Assembly (NCBI GenBank): GCA_020629695.1
Contig: JAHDCV010000008.1
Span: 10,653 to 72,911 of the forward strand
DNA from: Acidimicrobiales bacterium
GTDB lineage: Bacteria; Actinomycetota; Acidimicrobiia; Acidimicrobiales; SZUA-35
Length of the DNA stretch: 62,259 nucleotides
Reading direction: 5' to 3'
A program made the position numbers and the translations under genes. Below the pieces are notes generated by a model. The model was not told the DNA's origin. It made no database searches and was given only the letters and a program-made list of their open reading frames with translations. Of the stretch, positions 16,352 to 25,217 are shown piece after piece. The stretch's first letter is position 1, and each line of letters starts with the position of its first letter.

Positions 16352-17266
16352 ATGGCACCGTCGAACCGGGTCGCGGTCGAGCCGGCCAGCGGTCGATTCG
16401 AGGCGCTGCGCGACGCCGTCGTGGCCGGAGGCGGCTCGATCGTGGACGTCGCCGACGCCGAGGCGTTGGTGTGGGCCGACCCGTCTCGCGCCGCAGAGTT
16501 GACGGCGCACCTGCACGACGGCATCGGTTGGGTGTCGCTGCCCTTCGCGGGGATCGAGAACTACGCGACGTCGTTGGACACCCGTCGGGTGTGGACCGCG
16601 GCGAAGGGTGTGTACGCGCGGCCGGTCGCGGAGCACGCACTCATGCTGGCCATGGCGGGGCTGCGTGGGATGTCGACGTTCGGTCGCGCCTCGACGTGGT
16701 CCGCGCCCGAAGGTCACAACCTGGTCGATGGCCGGATCACGATCTTCGGCGCCGGTGGGATCACCACCGAGCTGATCGGGCTGCTCGCCGGCTTCGGCTG
16801 TGAGATCACGATCGTCCGCCGTCGGCCGGATCCGGTGCCCGGCGCCGCTCGTGTCGTCGCCTTCGACGACCGCGTCGAGGCGTGTGCAGGTGCCGACGCC
16901 GTCGTCCTGGCACTCGCCCTCACGCCCGAGACACGGCACTGCATCGGGGCGGCGGAGCTCGACGCCATGCCGGACCACGCCTGGCTGGTGAACGTCGGGC
17001 GAGGTGGGCACGTCGATCAGCAGGCGCTGCTCGGTGCGCTCGACGGTGCCTCGATCGGTGGAGCGGCGCTCGACGTGACGGATCCGGAGCCGCTTCCGGT
17101 GGGCCACCCGTTGTGGTCGCACCCACGGGTGCTGATCACCCCCCACATCGCGAACACGCCGGAGATGGGCGTGCCCCTGCATGCCGCCCACGTCCGCCGG
17201 AACACGATGCGCTGGCTCGCGGGCGACGAACTCGAAGGTGTCGTCGACGCTGATCTCGGCTACTGA
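16352..17266 (+). CDS. D-isomer-specific 2-hydroxyacid dehydrogenase
   Basis: A 304-residue NAD(P)H-dependent dehydrogenase. The Rossmann core has GAGGITTELIGLL (about residues 131-143). The catalytic region reads NVGRGGHVDQQALLGAL, then DVTDPEPLPVGHPLW, and the catalytic His is in SHPRVLITPHIANTPEM. The N-terminal substrate-binding half is poorly conserved, so the substrate (3-phosphoglycerate, 2-oxobutyrate-type or other) cannot be named. Linkage to transsulfuration makes a 2-oxobutyrate- or serine-related substrate attractive, but this is inference only. Confidence 0.82.
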   Translation: MAPSNRVAVEPASGRFEALRDAVVAGGGSIVDVADAEALVWADPSRAAELTAHLHDGIGWVSLPFAGIENYATSLDTRRVWTAAKGVYARPVAEHALMLAMAGLRGMSTFGRASTWSAPEGHNLVDGRITIFGAGGITTELIGLLAGFGCEITIVRRRPDPVPGAARVVAFDDRVEACAGADAVVLALALTPETRHCIGAAELDAMPDHAWLVNVGRGGHVDQQALLGALDGASIGGAALDVTDPEPLPVGHPLWSHPRVLITPHIANTPEMGVPLHAAHVRRNTMRWLAGDELEGVVDADLGY

Positions 17267-17315
17267 CACAGTCACCACGCAGTGTGGTGTCGGGTCGCGG
17301 CCGTCGTCACGAAAT

Positions 17316-17331
17316 CGTCAAAGCATTGACG
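17316..17331. promoter_or_regulatory. Palindromic operator CGTCAA-N4-TTGACG upstream of acyl-CoA ligase/Liv operon
   Basis: Half-sites CGTCAA (17316-17321) and TTGACG (17326-17331) with a 4-nt spacer. The same 16-bp arrangement overlaps the -35 of the paaK operon (35271-35286). Here it lies 9 bp upstream of the -35 of the promoter at 17341-17369. Confidence 0.55.
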
Positions 17332-17340
17332 GGTTTGAGC

Positions 17341-17369
17341 TTGAGTGGTGACCACGGTCTCACTACGGT
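17341..17369 (+). promoter_or_regulatory. Promoter TTGAGT-N17-TACGGT of acyl-CoA ligase/Liv operon
   Basis: Well-spaced sigma70-type elements: -35 TTGAGT at 17341-17346 and -10 TACGGT at 17364-17369. A leader of about 65 nt would follow, ending with AGGGGGA before the GTG at 17443. Confidence 0.5.
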
Positions 17370-17442
17370 GACCCCGCAGTGCCGGGGAGCGGCGCTCGTC
17401 CGCCGACCTGGTCTCGGCGGACATCACGTCTAGGGGGATCAC

Positions 17443-19323
17443 GTGGCCGTCGTCACCGAGCCGAATCACGCACCCGATGTCGGGGCCGGATATCCGACCG
17501 TCGCTTCGCGAGCACGCGAGTGGGCCGCGTCGAAGCCCGCACAGCTCGCGATGCGCGAGAAGGACTTCGGGATCTGGCGTGAGTACACCTGGGGTCGCAC
17601 CTGGGATCTGGTGCTCGACGCAGCCCACGGACTGCTGGCCCTCGGCGTGGACGTCGGCGACCGGGTCACGGTGCACTCAGAGGATCGGCCGGAGTGGGTC
17701 ATCATGGACCTCGCGACCGTCGCCGTCCGGGGTGTCACGGTGGGGCTGTACCCCACGAACCCCTCGGCCGAGGTCGAGTACACCCTGAACGACTGCACGC
17801 CGAAGGTCCATCTCGCCGAGGACCAGGAGCAGGTCGACAAGGTGCTCGACCTGCCGTCCGACAGCTTCCCGAGCGTCGACAAGGTCATCTTCGTCGAACC
17901 CCGCGGCGTGCGGAAGTACGACGACGACCGCCTCCTGTTCTGGGACGACTTCCTCGCCCTCGGCCGTGAGCACAAGGCGGCCAACCCCGGTGCGGTCGAG
18001 GCGCTGATGGCCGCCGCGGACGCCGACGACGTGATGACGCTCGTCTACACCTCCGGAACGACGGGCCCGCCGAAGGGCGCGATGATCACGAACGCCAACT
18101 GCGAGTTCGGCATCCAGACCACGGTCGACACTCCCGAGCGCATGCCGGGCGGCAAACTCCCCGGCCCCGAGGACCAGGTGCTCACCTACCTCCCGTTGTG
18201 CCACATCGCCGAGCGCATCTTCTCCACCTGGCATCTGGTCGGGCGAGGGGTGGTGCTGAACTTCGCCGAGTCGGTGGAGGCGGTCAACGCCAACCTCCGG
18301 GAGATCCAGCCGACGCTGTTCTTCGCCGTACCCCGGATCTGGGAGAAGCTGATGGCCGCGGTCATCATCCGCGGCAACAGCTCCAGCCGGTTCAAGAAGC
18401 TCTGGCTGAACATGACCATGAAGTGGGCCGGTTGGATCGGTCGCCAGCGTGTGGCCAACAACGGTGACTGGACCCCGCTCACCCGGGTCGTCTACGGCGT
18501 CGGATGGTTGATCGTGTTCCGGGCGCTGCGGGAACGACTCGGCATGCGTCGGGTCCGTTGGGCGGGCACGGGTGCGGCGCCGATCGCCCCCGAGGTGCTC
18601 GAGTTCTTCCTCGGCATCGGCCTCAACGTCTACGAGTTGTACGGCATGACCGAGAACACGGCGATCGCCACGGCCAACTTCCACGGCCGGGTGAAGGTCG
18701 GCACGGTCGGTGAGCCGTATCCGCAGATCAAGGACGGGTTCCGGATCGACGACGAGACCGGCGAGATCCAGTGCAAGCACGGTGGCGTCTTCGTCGGCTA
18801 CTGGGGCAAGCCCGAGAAGACGGCCGAGACCTTCACCGAGGACGGCTGGTTGATGACGGGCGACGTCGGGGAGTGGGTGGACGGCACTCACGTGAAGATC
18901 GTCGACCGGATCAAGCACATCATCATCACGGCCGGCGGCAAGAACATCTCGCCGTCGGAGATCGAGAACACGCTCAAGACCTCGCCGTTCATCAACGAGG
19001 CGATGGTGATCGGTGATCGACGCAAGTACCTCACGGCGCTCATCAACATCGAGCTCGACACCGTCGGCGACTGGGCGCTGCGACGCAACCTGCCCTACAC
19101 GACCTACAAGGACCTCACCGAGAAGTCCGAGGTCATGGAGCTGATCTCGGCCGAGGTCGACAAGTGCAACGAGAAGTTCGCACGGGTCGAGGGCATCAAG
19201 AAGTTCCGACTCATCCCCAAGGAGCTCGACCATGAGGACGGCGAATTGACCGCCACGCAGAAGCTGAAGCGCTCGTCCGTCGAGGACGCGTTCTCCGAGA
19301 TGATCGAGGAGATGTACTCGTGA
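17443..19323 (+). CDS. Long-chain-type acyl-CoA synthetase (AMP-forming)
   Basis: A 626-residue ANL-superfamily ligase that would activate a carboxylic acid to its CoA thioester through an acyl-adenylate. Visible motifs are the P-loop YTSGTTGPPKGAM, the YGMTEN segment, TGDVGEWVDG and the C-terminal domain with hinge KIVDRIKHIIITAGGKNISP. Size and the insertion between P-loop and YGMTEN match FadD15-like long-chain synthetases, but the chain specificity is not readable. Its stop overlaps the start of livH in GTGA, so it heads a six-gene operon with a complete Liv-type ABC importer. The importer probably delivers the acid this enzyme activates (inference). GTG start with AGGGGGA upstream. Confidence 0.88.
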   Translation: MAVVTEPNHAPDVGAGYPTVASRAREWAASKPAQLAMREKDFGIWREYTWGRTWDLVLDAAHGLLALGVDVGDRVTVHSEDRPEWVIMDLATVAVRGVTVGLYPTNPSAEVEYTLNDCTPKVHLAEDQEQVDKVLDLPSDSFPSVDKVIFVEPRGVRKYDDDRLLFWDDFLALGREHKAANPGAVEALMAAADADDVMTLVYTSGTTGPPKGAMITNANCEFGIQTTVDTPERMPGGKLPGPEDQVLTYLPLCHIAERIFSTWHLVGRGVVLNFAESVEAVNANLREIQPTLFFAVPRIWEKLMAAVIIRGNSSSRFKKLWLNMTMKWAGWIGRQRVANNGDWTPLTRVVYGVGWLIVFRALRERLGMRRVRWAGTGAAPIAPEVLEFFLGIGLNVYELYGMTENTAIATANFHGRVKVGTVGEPYPQIKDGFRIDDETGEIQCKHGGVFVGYWGKPEKTAETFTEDGWLMTGDVGEWVDGTHVKIVDRIKHIIITAGGKNISPSEIENTLKTSPFINEAMVIGDRRKYLTALINIELDTVGDWALRRNLPYTTYKDLTEKSEVMELISAEVDKCNEKFARVEGIKKFRLIPKELDHEDGELTATQKLKRSSVEDAFSEMIEEMYS

Positions 19324-20288
19324 TCATCTTCTGGCAGACCCTCGCGAAGGCGATCGCGCTGGGTTCGATCTACGCGATCATGGGGCTCAGCTTCGTGATC
19401 ATCTTCAAGGGCACCCAGGTGCTCAACTTCGCCGCCGGTGCGCTGTCGATGGCGGGCGCGCTGTTCATGTCGATCCTGGTGGTCGATCGGGGCTTCCCGT
19501 TCCTGCCGTTCACCAACCCGCTCGCTCCCGCAGACGGTGAGACCGCCGGGCTGGCGTTGTGGATCGTGCACCTCGTGATCGTGCTCATGATCGCCGCTCT
19601 GATGGGCCTGGTGATCGAACGGGTGGCCATCAGACCGATGGTCGGGCAACCGCTGTTCGCGATGGCCGTGATCACGCTCGGCCTCGAGATCGCGATCCGC
19701 CCGTTCAACCTCGATGCCACCGCCATCAGCGGTCGGAGCATCGGTGTGCCGTGGGGAACCGAGACCTGGGAGATCGGCGGTGCGATCTTCCCGAAGAGCT
19801 ATCTCGCTGCCGTGGTGGCCGCGGCGATCGCCTTCGTGGCCGTCTTCTTCTTCTACCGGTCACGATTCGGCGTGGCCATGCGGGCCGTGGCCTTCGACCA
19901 GGAAGCGGCCATGGCCCAGGGCATCAACGTGGGTCGTGTGTTCGCGATCGCCTGGGCGTTGGGCGCCGCACTCGCCGTGCTCGGTGCGATCTTCTTCGCC
20001 ATGTCGCCGTGGCCGCCCGCTGGCACGGTCTCGCTCGAGATCCATCCGATCTGGGTCTTCCGGGTGCTGCCGGTGATCATCCTCGGCGGCCTCGACTCCG
20101 TCGCCGGTGCGGTCGCCGGAGGGTTGATCATCGCCATCTTCGAGATCTTCGCCGGCCAGTACCTGTCGCAGTGGACCTCGATCCTCGGTCCGGGTTACTC
20201 GACGATCGTGCCCTACCTCGTGATGTTGGTGGTTCTGCTGGTTCGGCCCTACGGCCTGTTCGGCACCGAAGAGATCCGGAGGGTCTGA
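19320..20288 (+). CDS. livH: Branched-chain-amino-acid-type ABC permease (LivH family)
   Basis: A 322-residue inner-membrane permease with about eight hydrophobic segments. It has the LivH features GSIYAIMGLSFVIIFK at the N-terminus and VLPVIILGGLDSVAGAVAGGL near the C-terminus (EAA-like coupling loop). It pairs with the LivM-type protein that starts 1 nt after its stop. Start GTG 19320 overlaps the ligase stop. The family imports branched-chain amino acids but also aromatic acids, urea and amides, so the symbol denotes family, not substrate. Confidence 0.88.
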   Translation: MIIFWQTLAKAIALGSIYAIMGLSFVIIFKGTQVLNFAAGALSMAGALFMSILVVDRGFPFLPFTNPLAPADGETAGLALWIVHLVIVLMIAALMGLVIERVAIRPMVGQPLFAMAVITLGLEIAIRPFNLDATAISGRSIGVPWGTETWEIGGAIFPKSYLAAVVAAAIAFVAVFFFYRSRFGVAMRAVAFDQEAAMAQGINVGRVFAIAWALGAALAVLGAIFFAMSPWPPAGTVSLEIHPIWVFRVLPVIILGGLDSVAGAVAGGLIIAIFEIFAGQYLSQWTSILGPGYSTIVPYLVMLVVLLVRPYGLFGTEEIRRV

Positions 20289-20289
20289 C

Positions 20290-21606
20290 ATGTCATTCGG
20301 ACGCCCACTGCTCCGCACCTCCTACGAGGCCGACGCCGCCATCCTGCCCACGTGGTTCCAGAAGGGGTCGGCGATCGTCGCACTCCTCGGCGTCACACTC
20401 ATGGCCCTGGGCTTCGGGCCCCTCGAGGCCATTCCGAAGTTCCTGCTCGGCAACACCTGGATCAACCCGGTCACCATCACCGTGGTGTTCGCGATCGCCG
20501 CGCTGGGGATCAACATCCTCGTCGGCGTGACGGGCCAGGTCTCGCTCGGCCATGCGTTCTTCATGGGCACCGGCGCCTACACGGCCGTGATGCTCGGGGG
20601 CAACGTCGGCGAGGAGGAGAGCTGGAAGGCCTGTGTGCCATTCCACGACAACATGGGACTGCTCGCCGAACAGGGCGAGTGCGGGCTCGGACTGCCGATC
20701 TGGATCTGGCTCCCGGCCTCCGGCGTCGTCGCCGCCGCGATCGGTGTGCTCGTCTCACCCGCCGCGGTGAAGGTACGAGGCCTCTACCTCGCGATCGTCA
20801 CCGTCGGGCTCGTGTTCATCGGTCTCCATCTGGGACGCATGCTCCCCGAGTGGGCGGGCGACTTCGAGTCCGGCCGGAAGTGGCCGAAGCTCGACCTCCG
20901 CCTCTGGAAGGAAGAGACGCCGCTGGTCGAGATGACCGAGGACGGGAAGTGGTTCGGCCTGATCCACCTCAGTGAGGAGCAGAAGCAGTTCTTCTTCCTC
21001 TTCTCGATCATGCTCCTGATGCTGTGGTTCGCGAAGAACCTGGTCCGCAGCCGGACCGGCCGAGCGCTCCAGGCCATCCGCGACCGCGACGTCGCGGCCG
21101 AGGTCATGGGCGTGCCCGAGTTCAAGTACAAGCGCATCGGCTTCGCCATCAGCTCGGCCTACGCGGGCATCGCCGGAGCGCTCTTCGCCTCGCTGAACGG
21201 TCGTGTGTCGCCGGTCGACTTCGGACTGCTGCTTTCCGTCGACTTCATTGCGATTCTGTTGATCGGCGGCGCCGGCACCATCGCGGGCACGATGCTCGGC
21301 ACCGTGTTCGTGGAACTGCTGCCGGAGGTCGTGGAGAAGTTCACGGCGTGGATGGCCACCAAGCTCGACGCCGGTGGCCCGGTCGGCCTCATCTCGAACT
21401 TCCTGCTCACCGAGGGCGGCGAGGGCGACTTCGGGCCGATCTCGATCGCGACCGTCGCTCCCGGCTGGCCGATGAGCACGTTCCAATGGAACTTCGTGAT
21501 CTACGGCGTGCTCATCGTCGTGTTCCTGATCTTCGAGCCACTCGGCCTGTTCGGCGTGTGGCTCAAGGTCCGCAATTACTGGAAGGGCTGGCCGTTCAGC
21601 TACTAG
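20290..21606 (+). CDS. livM: Branched-chain-amino-acid-type ABC permease (LivM family)
   Basis: A 438-residue inner-membrane permease with family features ALGINILVGVTGQVSLGHAF and, near residue 275, GVPEFKYKRIGFAISSAYAG followed by FIAILLIGGAGTIAG. Longer than the usual 300-360 residues: an extracytoplasmic insert (about residues 105-135, Cys-containing), a loop around 195-230 and a C-terminal extension before the last helix account for the excess. It forms the membrane channel with the LivH-type subunit. Confidence 0.87.
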   Translation: MSFGRPLLRTSYEADAAILPTWFQKGSAIVALLGVTLMALGFGPLEAIPKFLLGNTWINPVTITVVFAIAALGINILVGVTGQVSLGHAFFMGTGAYTAVMLGGNVGEEESWKACVPFHDNMGLLAEQGECGLGLPIWIWLPASGVVAAAIGVLVSPAAVKVRGLYLAIVTVGLVFIGLHLGRMLPEWAGDFESGRKWPKLDLRLWKEETPLVEMTEDGKWFGLIHLSEEQKQFFFLFSIMLLMLWFAKNLVRSRTGRALQAIRDRDVAAEVMGVPEFKYKRIGFAISSAYAGIAGALFASLNGRVSPVDFGLLLSVDFIAILLIGGAGTIAGTMLGTVFVELLPEVVEKFTAWMATKLDAGGPVGLISNFLLTEGGEGDFGPISIATVAPGWPMSTFQWNFVIYGVLIVVFLIFEPLGLFGVWLKVRNYWKGWPFSY

Positions 21607-21691
21607 CTGCGCTGGCCTGTTCGTTCCGTCAACGATCTTCGGCATGGGTCACGACCCCGCCGTGGAAACAACCAACTAGGGGAGGAATCCT

Positions 21692-23104
21692 GTGAAACTC
21701 AAGCGCTTGCTTGCACTTCTCATGGTGTTCGGAGTGATCGCTGCTGCCTGTGGCGGTAGCGATGACGACAGCGCCAGCGAGGAGACCGACACGACCGCCG
21801 CCGCCGCTGAGGAGTCTTCGGACGACGATGCGATGGAGGAGGAAGACGATGCGATGGAGGACGACTCCCCGGAGCCCGCCGCCGAGATCGCCACCGACTT
21901 CGGTGTGACCGAGGACGAGATCCGGGTCGGCATCAACGCCGATCTCTCCGGTCCGTTCGCCGCACTCGTCTCCGAGATCGTCGAATCCCAGGTGGTCTAC
22001 TGGGAGATGGTCAACGAGGCCGGCGGTATCGCCGGTCGCAACGTGGTGCCGGTCATCCTCGACTCGGGTTACGCCACCGACAAGGGCATCGAGAACTACG
22101 AGGAACTCGCGCAGGAGTCCGAAGAGGGCGTGCTGATGATCTCGGAGAACACCGGTTCCCCGATCACCGCCGCCATCGCCGAGGACGCCAACGACGACAA
22201 CATCCTCGTCATCCCGCTGTCGTGGGCTTCGCTGTGGCCGGCCGAGGAGAACTCGGCCATTCTCGGCAAGCAGACCACGTACTGCGCCGAGTCGATGAAC
22301 GGCGTCGAGTGGCTCAAGAACAAGGTGGAGGGCGACGGCAAGGAAGCCAAGCTCGCCATCATCTCCCGTCCGGGTGAGTACGGCGAAGACGGTCACGTCG
22401 GCGCTCAGCTCGCCGCCGAGGCGCTCGGTATCGAGATCGTCTACAACGGCAAGGGTGAGGTGGCCGGCGACGACCGCACGGCCGTCATCTCCCAGCTCGT
22501 GGAGTCCGGAGCCACCATGGTGTGGACGACCGTGACCCCCGGCGAGCTCGCCGACGTGTTCGGTCAGGCCGTGTCGCAGGGCTTCGAGGCTGACTGGTCC
22601 GGCAACGGTCCGTCGTTCTCGTACCCGGCGCTGCTCCCGACCGACCTCGCACCGGCCTTCGACCAGTACTACTGGCAGTCGGGCTACAACACGGTGTGGA
22701 ACGGCAACGACTCGCCGGGCATGCAGCAGCTCGTCTCCGAGATGACCGCTCGTCGTCCCGACGCCGTGCTGTCGGACTCCTACATCACGGGCTGGATCGA
22801 GGGCATCATGGTGCAGACCATCCTCGAGCAGGCCGCTGCCGCCGGTGACATGACCCGTGAGGGTGTCGTCGCCGCTGCGCAGGACGTGACGGTGGACTTC
22901 ATGGGTCTGGCGCCGAACCAGGCGTTCTTCGGGGAGTACAACGACATCCTCGTCCGTGAGAGCTACATCTTCGACATCGACGCCACGGCGTTCGACCTCC
23001 AGCCGCTCAGCGCTGGTACCGGCTCGTCCGGCCTCATCCCGATCGAAGAGGGCTACGTGGGCAGCGCGCTCGCGAGCTACGTCTTCGACGGTCCCTGCAT
23101 CTGA
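21692..23104 (+). CDS. Liv-type substrate-binding lipoprotein
   Basis: A 470-residue solute-binding lipoprotein with signal peptide and lipobox IAAAC. The acylated Cys is followed by a 50-residue acidic tether rich in Asp, Glu, Ser and Ala that includes an internal duplication (DDAMEEEDDAMEDD). The periplasmic-binding-protein type I domain starts near residue 72 with VTEDEIRVGINADLSGPFA. The ligand cannot be read directly; context with an acyl-CoA ligase makes a carboxylic acid at least as likely as an amino acid. GGGGAGGAAT precedes the GTG start. Two strong stem-loops follow the stop before the ATPase genes. Confidence 0.87.
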   Translation: MKLKRLLALLMVFGVIAAACGGSDDDSASEETDTTAAAAEESSDDDAMEEEDDAMEDDSPEPAAEIATDFGVTEDEIRVGINADLSGPFAALVSEIVESQVVYWEMVNEAGGIAGRNVVPVILDSGYATDKGIENYEELAQESEEGVLMISENTGSPITAAIAEDANDDNILVIPLSWASLWPAEENSAILGKQTTYCAESMNGVEWLKNKVEGDGKEAKLAIISRPGEYGEDGHVGAQLAAEALGIEIVYNGKGEVAGDDRTAVISQLVESGATMVWTTVTPGELADVFGQAVSQGFEADWSGNGPSFSYPALLPTDLAPAFDQYYWQSGYNTVWNGNDSPGMQQLVSEMTARRPDAVLSDSYITGWIEGIMVQTILEQAAAAGDMTREGVVAAAQDVTVDFMGLAPNQAFFGEYNDILVRESYIFDIDATAFDLQPLSAGTGSSGLIPIEEGYVGSALASYVFDGPCI

Positions 23105-23111
23105 TGCATCC

Positions 23112-23144
23112 GGCCCGGGGTCGAGCTCCGCTCGATCCCGGGCC
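23112..23144 (+). terminator. Intercistronic stem-loop 1 after binding-protein gene
   Basis: 15-bp stem (23112-23126 with 23130-23144, one G-T pair) and 3-nt loop, 7 nt after the stop codon. No T-tract, so a partial terminator or mRNA-protecting element is likelier than a full stop. Confidence 0.5.
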
Positions 23145-23154
23145 CTGATCCCGC

Positions 23155-23186
23155 TCCGGTGGGTCCGCTTCGGCGGGCCCACCGGA
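23155..23186 (+). terminator. Intercistronic stem-loop 2 with TTCG tetraloop
   Basis: 14-bp stem (23155-23168 with 23173-23186, one G-T pair) closed by C(TTCG)G, an exceptionally stable tetraloop. Tandem to the preceding stem-loop. Confidence 0.5.
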
Positions 23187-23244
23187 ACGGAATCGTTCCA
23201 TCCAACGTCCCGGACGGGACACTCGGCTGAAGAAGGAATGCCAC

Positions 23245-24042
23245 GTGCTCGAAGTCGCAAACCTCGAAGTGGTCTACAACGAAGTGATCCTCGTACTCCG
23301 AGGCCTCTCGATCGAGGTCCCCGAGGGGAACATCGTGGCGCTGCTCGGTTCGAACGGCGCCGGCAAGACGACGACCTCTCGTGCCATCACCGGCCTGCTC
23401 GACAATCACGAGGGCAAGGTCACGAAGGGCTCGATCACGTGGAACGGCAAGGACATCACCCACACGAAGCCCTCGCAGATCGTGCAGAGCGGCATCGCGC
23501 AGGTCATGGAGGGACGTCGTTGCTTCGGTGAGCTCACCGTCGACGAGAACCTCGCCACGGGTGCCTTCACCAACAAGGCGGGCCAGAAGAAGCAATACGA
23601 ACGGGTCATGGAGCTGTTCCCCCGTTTGCAGGAGCGCCGCAAGCAGCTCGCCGGCTACATGTCCGGTGGTGAGCAGCAGATGCTGGCGATCGGCCGGGCC
23701 CTCATGGCCGAGCCGAAGCTCCTCATCCTCGACGAGCCTTCGCTCGGTCTCGCGCCGCTGCTGGTGCAGCAGGTGCGGGACGTCATCAAAGAACTCAACG
23801 CCGACGGCATGTCCATCCTGCTCATCGAGCAGAACGCCATGATGGCGCTCTCCATCGCCGACTACGGCTACATCATGGAGAACGGCAAGGTCGTGATGGA
23901 CGGCGACGGCAAGAAACTCCTCGGCGACGATGACGTCAAGGAGTTCTACCTCGGTCTCCATCAGGGCGACGACGAGGACAGCGGCCGGAAGTCCTTCAAG
24001 GACGTCAAGCACTACAAGCGTCGGAAGAAGTGGGCGTCATGA
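23245..24042 (+). CDS. livF: Liv-type ABC ATPase (LivF family)
   Basis: A 265-residue cytosolic ATPase: Walker A GSNGAGKTT, LivF-type VMEGRRCFGELTVDEN, signature MSGGEQQM, Walker B LLILDEPS and H-loop-region LLIEQNA. The C-terminal 25 residues after the core are basic and charged (KSFKDVKHYKRRKKW), an unusual tail. It energises the LivH/LivM channel. GAAGAAGG precedes the GTG start. The stop overlaps the next ATPase gene in ATGA. Confidence 0.88.
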   Translation: MLEVANLEVVYNEVILVLRGLSIEVPEGNIVALLGSNGAGKTTTSRAITGLLDNHEGKVTKGSITWNGKDITHTKPSQIVQSGIAQVMEGRRCFGELTVDENLATGAFTNKAGQKKQYERVMELFPRLQERRKQLAGYMSGGEQQMLAIGRALMAEPKLLILDEPSLGLAPLLVQQVRDVIKELNADGMSILLIEQNAMMALSIADYGYIMENGKVVMDGDGKKLLGDDDVKEFYLGLHQGDDEDSGRKSFKDVKHYKRRKKWAS

Positions 24043-24812
24043 GCCATCTGCTCGAAGTCGACAACATCGTGCTCCGCTTCGGCGGGGTGACCGCCATCGA
24101 CGGGGTCTCGTTCCACGTCGACGAAGGCGAGCTGTTCGCGGTCATCGGCCCGAACGGCGCGGGGAAGACGTCGGTCTTCAACTCGCTGTCGCAGGTCTAC
24201 CGACCGCAGGAAGGCGACATCAAGTGGAAGGGGTCGTCGATCATGGGGCTGCGCCCCGACGCGGTCGCCGAGCTCGGGATCGCCCGCACGTTCCAGAACA
24301 TCGCGCTGTTCGGACAGATGACGGTGATCGACAACCTCCTCATGGGGCGCCACATCCGGATGAAGGGCAACTGGTGGCAGAACATGCTCTGGAAGGCCTC
24401 CAAGGCCGAGGAGATGGCCAACCGGGAGAAGGTCGAGGACATCATCGACTTCCTCGAGATCTCGCCCTATCGCAAGATGCCGGTCGCGCTGTTGCCCTAC
24501 GGCATCCAGAAGCGGGTCGAGCTCGGTCGAGCCCTCGCCATGGACCCCGAGCTGCTGCTCCTGGACGAGCCGGCCGCCGGCATGAACCTCGAAGAGACCG
24601 AGGACATGGCCCGGTTCATCCTGGACATCCGTGAAGAGCTGGGTATCGCGATGATCCTCGTGGAGCACGACATGGGTCTGGTCATGGACATCGCCGATCG
24701 GATCCTGGTCGTCGACTTCGGCAAGCCGATCGGCACGGGCCTCCCTGAAGAGGTCCAGCAGAACCCGGACGTCATCGCCGCCTACCTCGGTGGGGACTTC
24801 GTCGACCTCTAG
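24039..24812 (+). CDS. livG: Liv-type ABC ATPase (LivG family)
   Basis: A 257-residue ATPase with Walker A GPNGAGKTS, LivG-type IARTFQNIALFGQMTV, Walker B LLLLDEPAAGMNLEE and the switch-region VEHDM. The usual LSGGQ signature is replaced by LPYGIQKRVELGRALA, which is common in LivG proteins (LPYGxQR). ATG 24039 is preferred to GTG 24030 because it forms a 4-bp ATGA overlap with livF. Last gene of the operon; strong hairpins follow. Confidence 0.88.
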   Translation: MSHLLEVDNIVLRFGGVTAIDGVSFHVDEGELFAVIGPNGAGKTSVFNSLSQVYRPQEGDIKWKGSSIMGLRPDAVAELGIARTFQNIALFGQMTVIDNLLMGRHIRMKGNWWQNMLWKASKAEEMANREKVEDIIDFLEISPYRKMPVALLPYGIQKRVELGRALAMDPELLLLDEPAAGMNLEETEDMARFILDIREELGIAMILVEHDMGLVMDIADRILVVDFGKPIGTGLPEEVQQNPDVIAAYLGGDFVDL

Positions 24813-24825
24813 AGAGAGATCTCGG

Positions 24826-24852
24826 GATCGGCGACGCTGAGCGTCGCCGATC
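24826..24852 (+). terminator. Terminator-like hairpin after liv operon
   Basis: Perfect 13-bp inverted repeat (GATCGGCGACGCT and its complement) around a single G, 14 nt after the livG stop. Confidence 0.55.
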
Positions 24853-24869
24853 GCTGCAGATTCCAGCAA

Positions 24870-24895
24870 GCGGCCCCGCGTTCCGGCGGGGCCGC
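24870..24895. terminator. Second GC-rich hairpin
   Basis: Perfect 10-bp stem GCGGCCCCGC/GCGGGGCCGC with a 6-nt loop, between the liv operon and the small reading frame at 24938. Confidence 0.45.
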
Positions 24896-24924
24896 GGCGC
24901 GTACCGGCATCGCTGCAGACGATC

Positions 24925-24930
24925 TAGCCT
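24925..24930 (+). promoter_or_regulatory. -10 element TAGCCT before small reading frame
   Basis: TAGCCT ends 7 nt before a GTG at 24938, identical in sequence and spacing to the leaderless start of the ABC-F gene at 37377. Confidence 0.4.
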
Positions 24931-24937
24931 TGCGCTC

Positions 24938-25093
24938 GTGACCGACGTTCGACCTCCGTCCCGCCTCCAGCGTCTCCTTCGGGTCCTCGTGCGGTTCACC
25001 ACGCCGAGACACGAGCGCCCGCCAGCATCGATGGCACATCAGCGTGCCCGACTCGAGTCGGAGACCTTCGGCCGACACGGCGGATTCGGCTGA
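24938..25093 (+). CDS. Candidate small Arg-rich protein (51 aa)
   Basis: This lies in the only gap above 300 bp in the window (24813-25280), which otherwise holds two hairpins upstream and one downstream. The frame starts at GTG, 7 nt after TAGCCT, and encodes 51 residues: a basic N-terminal half with RLQRLLRVLVRF, possibly amphipathic, and a C-terminal FGRHGGFG. No family recognised. The promoter-like geometry is the main support; codon bias is not decisive at this length. It could equally be a non-coding transcript from the same promoter. Confidence 0.35.
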   Translation: MTDVRPPSRLQRLLRVLVRFTTPRHERPPASMAHQRARLESETFGRHGGFG

Positions 25094-25189
25094 CCAGCCC
25101 GCGGCCGACTGGCCGTGCGCTCGGGCCGGGGATCTCCTGAACGTCATCTCCGCGGCGGCTCGCCTCGAGCTTCCGGCACGGACGCGACA

Positions 25190-25217
25190 CGGCCCCGTCC
25201 GTGGGCGGGCGGGGCCG
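25190..25217 (-). terminator. Terminator-like hairpin after amino-acid ABC operon
   Basis: Inverted repeat CGGCCCCG/CGGGGCCG, extendable by 3 bp, about 65 nt beyond the ATPase stop on the minus strand. Confidence 0.45.

Noticed and set aside
24826-24895. tRNA, SRP RNA or other structured RNA at the tandem hairpins
   Set aside because: No T-loop, anticodon arrangement or SRP tetraloop domain; two separate simple hairpins fit terminators.
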